NCBI GenBank assembly: GCA_938004315.1
Contig: CALKWG010000025.1
Coordinates: 1-7,769, forward strand
Length of the DNA: 7,769 bases
Reading direction: 5' to 3'
From: an uncultured Spirochaetaceae bacterium
GTDB lineage: Bacteria; Spirochaetota; Spirochaetia; Treponematales; UBA12059
In this document: positions 1 through 6,039 of the stretch, piece after piece
Layout of the letters: every line of letters begins with the position of its first letter
How positions within the stretch are numbered: the stretch's first letter is position 1
Program-made: the position numbers and the translations under genes
Notes under the pieces: generated by a model
Told to the model about the DNA's origin: nothing
Seen by the model: the letters and a program-made list of their open reading frames with translations, nothing else
Database searches by the model: none

Positions 1-47
1 GAGATCGTATTCGGTGACTGGAGTTCAGACGTGTGCTCTTCCGATCT
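1..47. other. Illumina P7-side adapter with 8-nt index (artefact)
   Basis: Not genomic. Positions 1-5 (GAGAT) match the end of the P7 flow-cell sequence, 6-13 (CGTATTCG) sit where an i7 index sits, and 14-47 are an exact copy of the 34-nt TruSeq read-2 adapter strand, ending in CTTCCGATCT. Native sequence begins at about 48. GTG at 14-16 opens a reading frame through the adapter and falsely extends the first gene by a peptide beginning MTGVQTCALP, which is simply translated adapter. Confidence 0.98.
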
Positions 48-49
48 GC

Positions 50-2485
50 CGAACTATGCGCGAATCCGCCAAAGAAGCCCTCTTGAGCGTCGCGGCAAGC
101 CTGGCGGAACTGGTGCGGGCGGCGATCACCCCCGACGGAGAGCCGGTTATCCGAAGCCGACCGTCGCCTGGAACCCCGGATCCATCCTGGGAACGGGGCA
201 TACGCGTCCTCCTCCTGGCCCTCTTCGTCTTGGGCTCGGTGAACCTCGCTCCCTACGTCATAGAGGCGGTCTCGGGGCGCCCCGGCCCCATGCTCTACCT
301 TCGCTCCGCCCTCCTGGTCGCCGCCGCCGCGATGTTCCTCACGCGGAGGCTTCGCGGCACGCCCTACTTCCTCGTCTTTACGGCCTTAAGCTACGCCTTC
401 GCCTGCGCCGCCTTCGCCATAGGCGGCCCCTACGGCGAGGGCTTCGTCTGGATGCTGGCCTTCCCGCTCATCTCAGGCCTGCTTCTGGGGCCGAACGCCG
501 GCTTCGTCGGGCTCGGCGCCGCCTTCGCCGCCCTCCTCGTCATGCTCGGCCTGGCCGACGCGGGCCGCCTCAGCTGGGCGCCCCCCGCCGGCCCCTCGTT
601 CCCCCTGCTCATGGCGGGCGCCGCCCTAGACATCCTGGTCCTCTCGGCCATGGCCATATCGTCGCGCCGCAGCTCCCTCGCCCTGAAGGCCGCCGAGAGC
701 GCGCGGGGCAAGCTTAGCGCGCTCGAGGCCGAGCTCGCCGCGGCCAACGCGGCGCTCAGGCGTAAGGACGAGGAGCTACGGCGTTCGAACGAGGCCATGG
801 CCCTGGAGAAGGCCCGCTATCAGGCGCTCCTAGGCCATGACGACGCCATGGTCCTCTGCCTGGACGCCGCCGGACGGGTGCGCGAGGCCGGGCCGTCCAG
901 CCTGCCGCTCCTGGGCTACGAGCCGGCCGAGCTCTACGGCCGCGACTTCTTCGAGCTCGTAGCCGAGGAGGAGCGCGGCGACCAGCGCGCCATGTTCTCC
1001 TCCAGCCTGGTCTCGGGCCTCCCCACCTTCTCCGCCGGCCTGACTATGCTGCGCAAGGACGGCGTGGCCCTGCCGGTCGAGCTCCGCGGCTCGAACTACC
1101 TGCACAATCCCATCCTGGCCGGCATCCTCGTCAGCGCGCGCGACCTGTCGCGCCAGCGGAGCGCCGAGGCCAAGGCCGAGTATTACCAGCGCTACGACCA
1201 GCTAACCGGGCTCTTGAACCGCGAGAGCTTCATGCGCGAGACCGAGCGCGCGGTGCTCATCGCCCGGAACCGCGGCCGCGTCCTGGGGGTGATGGTCATA
1301 GGCCTGGATCGCTTCAAGCGCGTGAACGACCTCTACGGCACCGAAGTCGGCGACCGCGTCCTTAAGGAGGCGGCGGAGGCCGTGCGCGCCTCCTTCAGGA
1401 ACGACGACGTGGTGGCCCGCTACCGCGGCGATAAATTCGTCGCCATGTTCCCGGACATACGCTCCAAGGAGCATATCAAGGAGATCATCGCCAAGGCCGA
1501 GTCGGCCTTCGAGCAGCCGCTGCGCATGGAGCTCGGCGAGGAGCTCAAGCTCTCCGCCTCCTTCGGGGTGGCGCTCTTCCCCAACGACGCGGCGACGGCC
1601 GAGGACCTGGTGAGGAACGCCGAGACCGCCCTGTACATGGCCAAGGAGGCCGGGCGCGACCGCTACCGCCTCTTCGACGCCGAGCTCAACGGCCAGCTCC
1701 TCGAGCGGCAGAAGATAGAGGCGGACCTGTACAAGGCCATACGCCAGAAGACCCTGGAGCCCTTCTTCCAACCCAAGGTCGACCGCGAGGGCATGGTCGT
1801 CGGCGCCGAGGCCCTGGTGCGCTGGCGCCATCCTAGCGGCGAGCTGAAGAACCCCGCCTATTTCATCGACGTGGCCGAGAAGTCGGGCAGCATAGACTCC
1901 ATAGGCGAGCTCATGCTGCGCATGAGCTGCGAGATGGCGGCCTCGTGGCGACGGGCTGGCCTGACCCAGCCGCCGGTATCCATCAACCTCTCGCCCCGGC
2001 AATTCGGGCGCGAGGACCTCGTGGGCCGCATCAAGGCCGCCATCGACGAGAGCGGCGTCGATCCGACGCTCCTGGAATTCGAGATCACCGAGAGCGGCAT
2101 CATGGAGAACGAGAGCGAGGGCATACGCAAGCTTCGCCTGATCAAGGAGTTGGGCGCCGCGATCTCCATCGACGACTTCGGCACCGGCTACTCGTCCTTC
2201 GCCAAGCTCAAGGACTATCCCATAGACACGGTCAAGATCGACCGCTCCTTCGTGGCGCCGCTGCCCTGGGACCGCAAGGCCGGGGTAATAGCGGCCGCCA
2301 TCGTCGACCTAGCCCACACCCTGAGCTTCAGCGTGGTGGCCGAGGGCGTAGAGCGGCTCGAGCAGCTGGAGTTCTTAGATTCCATCTCCTGCGACAGCTT
2401 CCAAGGCTTCCTATTTTCGGAAGCCGTATCGGAGCCGGAGTTCAAGGAGATGCTGAGGCGGCGGGAGCCGCTCTACCGACGATAG
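50..2485 (+). CDS. Membrane PAS-GGDEF-EAL protein; probable c-di-GMP phosphodiesterase (5' end uncertain)
   Basis: Probable inner-membrane c-di-GMP phosphodiesterase. Residues are counted from the ATG at 56 (809 aa). That ATG is a plausible start, but only 8 native bases precede it, so a ribosome site cannot be checked and the gene may begin further upstream. Order: cytosolic leader about 1-48; hydrophobic region with several membrane helices about 49-203; coiled coil about 208-256; PAS domain about 258-368; GGDEF domain about 382-541; EAL domain about 550-805. The GGDEF signature reads RGDKF (457-461), and the first metal-binding Asp is replaced by Gly416, so cyclase activity is unlikely. 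The guanine contacts N424 and D433 and an RxxD inhibitory-site motif (R448, D451) remain. The EAL site looks complete: E585 of EAL, N644, E676, D706-D707 of DDFGTGYSS, K727 and E763. I infer that it hydrolyses c-di-GMP to pGpG, with the GGDEF domain perhaps sensing GTP. The stop overlaps the ribosome site of the PAP2 gene. Confidence 0.93.
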   Translation, partial: RTMRESAKEALLSVAASLAELVRAAITPDGEPVIRSRPSPGTPDPSWERGIRVLLLALFVLGSVNLAPYVIEAVSGRPGPMLYLRSALLVAAAAMFLTRRLRGTPYFLVFTALSYAFACAAFAIGGPYGEGFVWMLAFPLISGLLLGPNAGFVGLGAAFAALLVMLGLADAGRLSWAPPAGPSFPLLMAGAALDILVLSAMAISSRRSSLALKAAESARGKLSALEAELAAANAALRRKDEELRRSNEAMALEKARYQALLGHDDAMVLCLDAAGRVREAGPSSLPLLGYEPAELYGRDFFELVAEEERGDQRAMFSSSLVSGLPTFSAGLTMLRKDGVALPVELRGSNYLHNPILAGILVSARDLSRQRSAEAKAEYYQRYDQLTGLLNRESFMRETERAVLIARNRGRVLGVMVIGLDRFKRVNDLYGTEVGDRVLKEAAEAVRASFRNDDVVARYRGDKFVAMFPDIRSKEHIKEIIAKAESAFEQPLRMELGEELKLSASFGVALFPNDAATAEDLVRNAETALYMAKEAGRDRYRLFDAELNGQLLERQKIEADLYKAIRQKTLEPFFQPKVDREGMVVGAEALVRWRHPSGELKNPAYFIDVAEKSGSIDSIGELMLRMSCEMAASWRRAGLTQPPVSINLSPRQFGREDLVGRIKAAIDESGVDPTLLEFEITESGIMENESEGIRKLRLIKELGAAISIDDFGTGYSSFAKLKDYPIDTVKIDRSFVAPLPWDRKAGVIAAAIVDLAHTLSFSVVAEGVERLEQLEFLDSISCDSFQGFLFSEAVSEPEFKEMLRRREPLYRR

Positions 2486-2489
2486 GAGG
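2484..2489 (+). promoter_or_regulatory. Shine-Dalgarno for the PAP2 gene, overlapping the upstream stop
   Basis: AGGAGG lies 5 nt before ATG 2495 and shares its first two bases with the TAG stop (2483-2485) of the GGDEF-EAL gene. The strong match fixes the PAP2 start at 2495 rather than at the in-frame ATG 2504, and points to translational coupling of the two genes. Confidence 0.85.
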
Positions 2490-2494
2490 CGATC

Positions 2495-3391
2495 ATGGAA
2501 GCGATGATAGCGTGGGGCTTGGACCTCATCCGGGCCGTCCAGACGATCGAAAGCCCGGCCCTGACCGCCGCGATGCGGGCGATCACCCAGCTCGGCTCCG
2601 AGTACTTCTACCTCGTCGCCCTGCCCGTCTTCTTCTGGTGCGTCGACGCCCGCTTCGGCCTGCGCTTCGGCGCCGTCTTCCTGACCTCGTCCTTCCTCAA
2701 CAGCTGGCTGAAGGTCCTCTTAGGCGTACCCCGCCCCTTCGCGGTCGACCCGACCATAGGCCTGTCGCACGAGACGAGCCTGTCCATGCCCTCGGGCCAT
2801 GCCCAGGGTTCGGCCACCTTCTGGGGGCTCCTGGGGCCCAAGATCAAGCGGCCCTGGGGCCTTATCCTGGCGCTGGCCGTGCCGCTCCTCGTGGGCTTCA
2901 CGCGCGTCTACCTGGGGGTGCATTACCCGAGCGACGTGCTCATGGGCTGGGCCTTGGGCTGGGGCATAGCGCTGGCCTGGTTCTTCTACGGCTCGCGCGT
3001 CGAGGCGCTCCTGAGCAAGGCGCCGCTCCGGGCCAAGCTCGTCCTGGCCGCGCTCGCGTCCTTGGCCATGAACGCCATCCTACCGAGCGACACGCGCCTC
3101 TCGGGCGTCTTCCTAGGCACCTGCCTGGGCGCGATCTTCCTTTTCGACAAATTCGGCTTCGACGCCAAGGCGGGTGGCCTCAAGCTCAAGGGGGCGCGCC
3201 TGGCCCTGGGCGTCCTGGGTCTCGGCGCGATCTACTTCGGCCTCAAGCTCGTCTTACCCGGCGAAGGCTCGTCGCTCTACGCGCTCTTCCGCTTCGTTCG
3301 CTACGCCCTGATAGGCGCCTGGGTATCCTTGGGCGCGCCCTGGCTCTTCATGCGCCTGGGCTTGGCTAAATCGGGACCGGCCGCGGCCTAG
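2495..3391 (+). CDS. PAP2-family membrane phosphatase
   Basis: Integral-membrane phosphatase of the PAP2 (type 2 phosphatidic acid phosphatase) superfamily, 298 aa. The three superfamily motifs are visible: K73 to R80-P81 (KxxxxxxRP), PSGH at 99-102, and R137 to H143 to D147. The last has Thr136 where the classic motif has Ser. By family knowledge H143 is the nucleophile that forms the phosphohistidine and H102 is the general acid. Several hydrophobic helices surround the motifs, and the roughly 120 residues after motif 3 carry further helices, making it longer than a minimal PAP2 protein. Possible substrates are undecaprenyl pyrophosphate, phosphatidate or phosphatidylglycerol phosphate; the sequence does not decide. 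It lies 9 bp after the GGDEF-EAL gene behind a strong ribosome site, so the two are probably co-transcribed. The 3' end overlaps the convergent apbE gene by 4 bp. Confidence 0.93.
   Translation: MEAMIAWGLDLIRAVQTIESPALTAAMRAITQLGSEYFYLVALPVFFWCVDARFGLRFGAVFLTSSFLNSWLKVLLGVPRPFAVDPTIGLSHETSLSMPSGHAQGSATFWGLLGPKIKRPWGLILALAVPLLVGFTRVYLGVHYPSDVLMGWALGWGIALAWFFYGSRVEALLSKAPLRAKLVLAALASLAMNAILPSDTRLSGVFLGTCLGAIFLFDKFGFDAKAGGLKLKGARLALGVLGLGAIYFGLKLVLPGEGSSLYALFRFVRYALIGAWVSLGAPWLFMRLGLAKSGPAAA
3388..3391. other. Shared palindromic CTAG at convergent stops
   Basis: CTAG supplies the TAG stop of the PAP2 gene (3389-3391, +) and, read in reverse, the TAG stop of apbE (3388-3390, -). The genes overlap tail to tail by 4 bp, and no hairpin plus T-run terminator is visible at the junction. 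Confidence 0.9.
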
Positions 3392-4428
3392 TTGGCGAGC
3401 GTGAAGTTCTGGTCGGTCAGGCGGAAGATCGCCTTGGCGCCGGAGCTTAGATAGACGCGCCTGGACGAATCGATGAAGACCGCCTCGACCTCCTTGCGCG
3501 ACTCGATCAGCGCCATGCCACGCTCCAGGCCCAGGGCGAAGGCCGCCGTCGACAGGCCGTCGGCGTCCATGGACGAGCTCGCGATGATGGTTACCGAGAC
3601 CAGGTCGGAGACGACCGGATAGCCGGTCGTCACGTCCAGGATATGGTGGTAGTGCTCGCCGGCGGGGCCGGTAAAGTATCGCTCATAGATGCCGCTCGTG
3701 ACCACCGTGGTGCCGCCTGGCACCGAGGCCAGGCCGATGTACGCGCCGCGCTGGTCGAAGGGATCCTGCACGCCGATGCGCCAAGGCGTACCGTCGGGCT
3801 TCTTTCCCACGGCCATGATATTGCCGCCCAGGTCGACGATGGCGGCCTTCACGCCGCGATCCTTGAGTATGCGCGCCACCTCGTCGGCGGCGTAGCCCTT
3901 GGCTATGGCGCCGAGGTCGATCCGCATGCCCGGCCGCGCTAAGGCCGCCGTGCCGGCCCGGGTATCGAGCGTAAGGCCGCGATGGTCGATGAGGCGCAGG
4001 GCCGCGCCTATCTCGGCCGGCGCGGGGACGCGCTCGTCGTCGCCGCCTATGTCCCAGAGCTTCACCAGGGGGCCGATGGTCGGGTCGAAGGCCCCACCCG
4101 ACAGCTCGGCGTAGAGCAGGGAGCGCTGCAGCACGGCCATGAGGTCGGCCGGGACCTGGATAGGCGCGCCGCCGGCCGCTTTATTGAGCGCGTCCACGAC
4201 GGTGCCGTCCTTATTGGCGCTCATGACGTCCTCTATGGCTACGAGCCTGGCGAAGGCTTCGTCCAGGGCCCGTTGGCTACCGCCGTCTAGGATGCGTATG
4301 GAGCAGACGGTGCCGATGGCCAGGCCGCTGCGCTCCATGGCGCCGCCCTGCGAGCCGCCCATGGCGCAGGCTGAAGAAAGCGAAGCGACAGCCAAGGTGG
4401 CCGCGGCGACGAAAGTCTTGAGTCTCAT
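3388..4428 (-). CDS. apbE: FAD:protein FMN transferase, predicted lipoprotein
   Basis: ApbE-family flavin transferase, 346 aa, which by family knowledge covalently attaches FMN from FAD to Thr/Ser of exported targets such as RnfG, RnfD or NqrC/NqrB. Family signatures are in order: DPTIGPLVKLWDIG (115-128), the core DLGAIAKGYAADE (171-183), GGNI and WRIGVQDP (201-223), TSGIYERYF (244-252), YHHILDVTTGYP (260-271), and the metal-site segment MDADGLSTAAFALG (287-300). The N-terminus is a signal peptide with a lipobox-like SSAC, giving an acylated Cys21, so the enzyme should be a membrane-anchored periplasmic lipoprotein. Ser rather than Leu sits at -3, a loose lipobox. The ATG is supported by GGGAG 6 nt upstream. 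It lies 27 bp downstream of the metallo-hydrolase gene on the same strand. No Rnf, Nqr or other flavoprotein target is in the window. Confidence 0.95.
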   Translation of the reverse strand: MRLKTFVAAATLAVASLSSACAMGGSQGGAMERSGLAIGTVCSIRILDGGSQRALDEAFARLVAIEDVMSANKDGTVVDALNKAAGGAPIQVPADLMAVLQRSLLYAELSGGAFDPTIGPLVKLWDIGGDDERVPAPAEIGAALRLIDHRGLTLDTRAGTAALARPGMRIDLGAIAKGYAADEVARILKDRGVKAAIVDLGGNIMAVGKKPDGTPWRIGVQDPFDQRGAYIGLASVPGGTTVVTSGIYERYFTGPAGEHYHHILDVTTGYPVVSDLVSVTIIASSSMDADGLSTAAFALGLERGMALIESRKEVEAVFIDSSRRVYLSSGAKAIFRLTDQNFTLAN

Positions 4429-4434
4429 GATGAT

Positions 4435-4439
4435 CTCCC
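4435..4439 (-). promoter_or_regulatory. Shine-Dalgarno for apbE
   Basis: CTCCC on the plus strand reads GGGAG on the minus strand, 6 nt before the apbE ATG (4426-4428). It directly follows the intercistronic hairpin at 4440-4455, so folding could affect ribosome access. Confidence 0.7.
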
Positions 4440-4455
4440 GCGCCCGGTCGGGCGC
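4440..4455 (-). promoter_or_regulatory. Perfect hairpin in the hydrolase-apbE spacer
   Basis: GCGCCC pairs with GGGCGC across a 4-nt loop, filling the space between the TAA of the upstream hydrolase gene (4456-4458) and the apbE ribosome site. No T-run follows, so it is not a standard terminator. It could be an attenuating, RNA-stability or translation-tuning element, or a chance product of high GC. Confidence 0.45.
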
Positions 4456-5121
4456 TTAGCGATAATACGGCCGCTCGCGGCCGATCGTGGTGGGCTCGCC
4501 GTGGCCGGGCCATACCCGCGTGGCCTCCGGCAGCGAGCAGAGCCGTTCGCGTATCGAGGCCACGATATCGGCCTCGTCCGAGTCGAAGTTGTCGGTACGG
4601 CCGCGGCCGCCCTCGAAGAGCGTGTCGCCCGAGATGAGCGCCGAGCCGGCCTCGGCCAGGAAGCAGCTCGAGCCGCGGGTATGGCCGGGCGTATGAATAG
4701 CCGCGATGCCCGTCCCCGGAAGCTCGAAGCCGTCGCCGAAGTAGAGATCGGGCTCCGGCACGGGAGCCCAGAACTTATGGAAATAGCCCATGGCATGGAT
4801 GCCCTGGAAGACGCGGCGGTTGGTGGCCTCGGCCTCGGCGCCGAAGTAGGCGCGGTCGCCCTCGGGCGCGTAGACGGCGAGCTCGACGCCGGCGGCTCGG
4901 AGCCCCTCGGCCAAGGCCCCCAGGGCGCCCACGTGGTCTAGGTGGCCGTGGGTGCAGGCGATATACGCCCGCCGCAGGCCGACCCGGTCCAAGGCCGCTA
5001 AGGCCTCGGCCAGGATGCGCTCCGCCTCGGCGCCGGGGTCCACGATGACCAGGGGGCTGCCGGGCGACTCGACGAGGTAGACGTTTTGGCCTCTGGGCCC
5101 TACACTGATTCTCCGTACCAT
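4456..5121 (-). CDS. Metallo-beta-lactamase-fold hydrolase (glyoxalase II-like)
   Basis: Soluble MBL-fold hydrolase, 221 aa. The zinc-binding motif THGHLDH gives H58, H60, D62 and H63; later ligands are H147 (HTPGHTRG), D166 (SGDTLF) and H207 (PGHG). GDTLFEGGRGRTD and PGHGEPTTIG resemble the YcbL/GloB group, which hydrolyses thioesters such as hydroxyacylglutathione; the real substrate is not shown. Residues about 85-125 form an extra segment between the metal motifs (ATNRRVF, AMGYFHKFW), which may be a substrate lid. The open frame continues upstream to 5667, but that extension is antisense to the next gene and has no family similarity. ATG 5121 gives the typical MBL start, a strand leading into NVYLV. 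No Shine-Dalgarno precedes it; a promoter -10 lies 8 nt upstream instead. It is probably first in an operon with apbE. Confidence 0.93.
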   Translation of the reverse strand: MVRRISVGPRGQNVYLVESPGSPLVIVDPGAEAERILAEALAALDRVGLRRAYIACTHGHLDHVGALGALAEGLRAAGVELAVYAPEGDRAYFGAEAEATNRRVFQGIHAMGYFHKFWAPVPEPDLYFGDGFELPGTGIAAIHTPGHTRGSSCFLAEAGSALISGDTLFEGGRGRTDNFDSDEADIVASIRERLCSLPEATRVWPGHGEPTTIGRERPYYR

Positions 5122-5129
5122 GCGTAACC

Positions 5130-5159
5130 ATACTAGCGGCCGCGGGCGGTCCGTGGCAA
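5130..5159 (-). promoter_or_regulatory. Putative promoter for the hydrolase-apbE operon, leaderless type
   Basis: On the minus strand, TTGCCA (plus-strand 5154-5159) resembles a -35 with 5 of 6 matches, followed by an 18-nt spacer and TAGTAT (5130-5135) as a -10 of TAnnnT type. The -10 ends 8 nt before the ATG, so transcription would start about 1-2 nt before or at the start codon. This agrees with the lack of a Shine-Dalgarno sequence. Confidence 0.45.
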
Positions 5160-5172
5160 GCGTAAGGCCCGC

Positions 5173-6039
5173 GTGCTGAGCGCGGCTTACGCGGCCTTCC
5201 TGAGCGCCGCGCTCTTCTACGCCCTGCTCCCCGTCTTCGGCGCCTTCATAGCGCGCTCGTCGTGGCGCGCCTTCAGGGACGCGGTCGCCGCGGCGGCCGC
5301 GCTGCCGCGCCTGCGGCCGGGCCTGGCGTCGCCCGCGGCCATGATCCTCGAGGGCGAGGTCGAGGCGCTGGCCGGCGACGACGAACTTTGGGTCAGGGGC
5401 CCCGGCTGCAGCGCCAAGCTCTCCATGGCGGGGGCCTCGATCGTCACGCTCGGCAGGGGCCGGGGCGCCGCCGACGGCGCGGCCGAGCGCAGGTCCTGGG
5501 CGGCCGTCCGCTCGGTGCGGCCCGGCATACGGGTCTTCGCGGCCGGGCGCTTCGTTCCCGACGGCCTCATACCCAGGCTGGACGCCGGCGCGCCTGGCTC
5601 CCTGGTGATCCTGCACGACGGCTCGGAGCCCGACGCCGCCGCCCGGGCGATACGCGACGGGCGCCACCCCAACGAATACTGGAACCCCATCACCAAGATA
5701 TCGCTGGCCGCGGGCCTGGTCATCTGCGCCGCCATCGCCGGCGCGTCCCTCGGCCGGGGCGAGCCGGCCCTGGTATCGGCGCTGACCTTGGTGGCGGCGA
5801 CCGCGCCGGCCCTGCCCCTCCTGCCGCCCGGGCTCGTCGGTTTCCTGGTTTACCGGGCCTACTGGCGTCGCGCGCGCTACTGCCGCTCGCGGCGCGACCT
5901 GGCGGCCTTCCGCGGCGAGGAGCCGGGGTCCTGGGGGCGCCTGGCCGCCGCGACCACGGCCTTGAGCGGGGGCGCCTTCGCCGCAGCCATCCTGGTCAAC
6001 GCGTGGATAGGCGTCGAGCTCCTGCGCCGGCTCCTATAG
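5173..6039 (+). CDS. Membrane protein of unknown function
   Basis: I do not recognise the family. The protein has 288 aa. An N-terminal hydrophobic helix (about 5-26) is followed by a basic stretch, then a soluble, mostly beta-looking section (about 55-150) with GEVEAL, WVRGPGCSAKL and IRVFAAGRFVPDG. After HPNEYWNPIT (165-174) come hydrophobic segments at about 176-196, 199-228 and 259-282. A basic loop rich in Arg (229-247, YWRRARYCRSRRD) separates the last two. The start is GTG 5173: the frame has a stop at 5134-5136 and no other start before it, with only a weak AAGG at 5164-5167. The beta section could be a small OB-like barrel held at the membrane, but this is a guess from pattern. It diverges from the hydrolase gene across a 51-bp spacer and overlaps the next gene's end by 6 bp. 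Confidence 0.82.
   Translation: MLSAAYAAFLSAALFYALLPVFGAFIARSSWRAFRDAVAAAAALPRLRPGLASPAAMILEGEVEALAGDDELWVRGPGCSAKLSMAGASIVTLGRGRGAADGAAERRSWAAVRSVRPGIRVFAAGRFVPDGLIPRLDAGAPGSLVILHDGSEPDAAARAIRDGRHPNEYWNPITKISLAAGLVICAAIAGASLGRGEPALVSALTLVAATAPALPLLPPGLVGFLVYRAYWRRARYCRSRRDLAAFRGEEPGSWGRLAAATTALSGGAFAAAILVNAWIGVELLRRLL
6034..6039. other. Shared palindromic CTATAG at convergent stops
   Basis: CTATAG holds the TAG stop of the membrane protein gene (6037-6039, +) and the TAG stop of the RNA-binding protein gene (reverse of 6034-6036, -). The genes therefore overlap by 6 bp, with no separate terminator. Confidence 0.88.

Noticed and set aside
1202..2002. Minus-strand open frame of 266 codons antisense to the GGDEF and EAL domains
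   Set aside because: It lies wholly antisense to a gene with intact motifs, and has no recognisable domain or ribosome site.
1945..3369. Long plus-strand open frame of 474 codons across the end of the c-di-GMP gene and the PAP2 gene
   Set aside because: It is out of frame with two genes that have clear domain motifs; the product is Arg/Pro/Gly-rich low complexity, typical of high-GC shadow frames.
5132..5144. 13-bp CTAGCGGCCGCGG, found again at about 6994-7006, as an operator or attachment site
   Set aside because: One copy lies inside a coding region, and GC-rich strings like GCGGCCGC recur many times in the window, so chance is the simpler explanation.
5122..5667. N-terminal extension of the MBL hydrolase frame to 5667
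   Set aside because: The extra 182 codons are antisense to the membrane protein gene and unlike any MBL sequence; ATG 5121 gives the usual family start.
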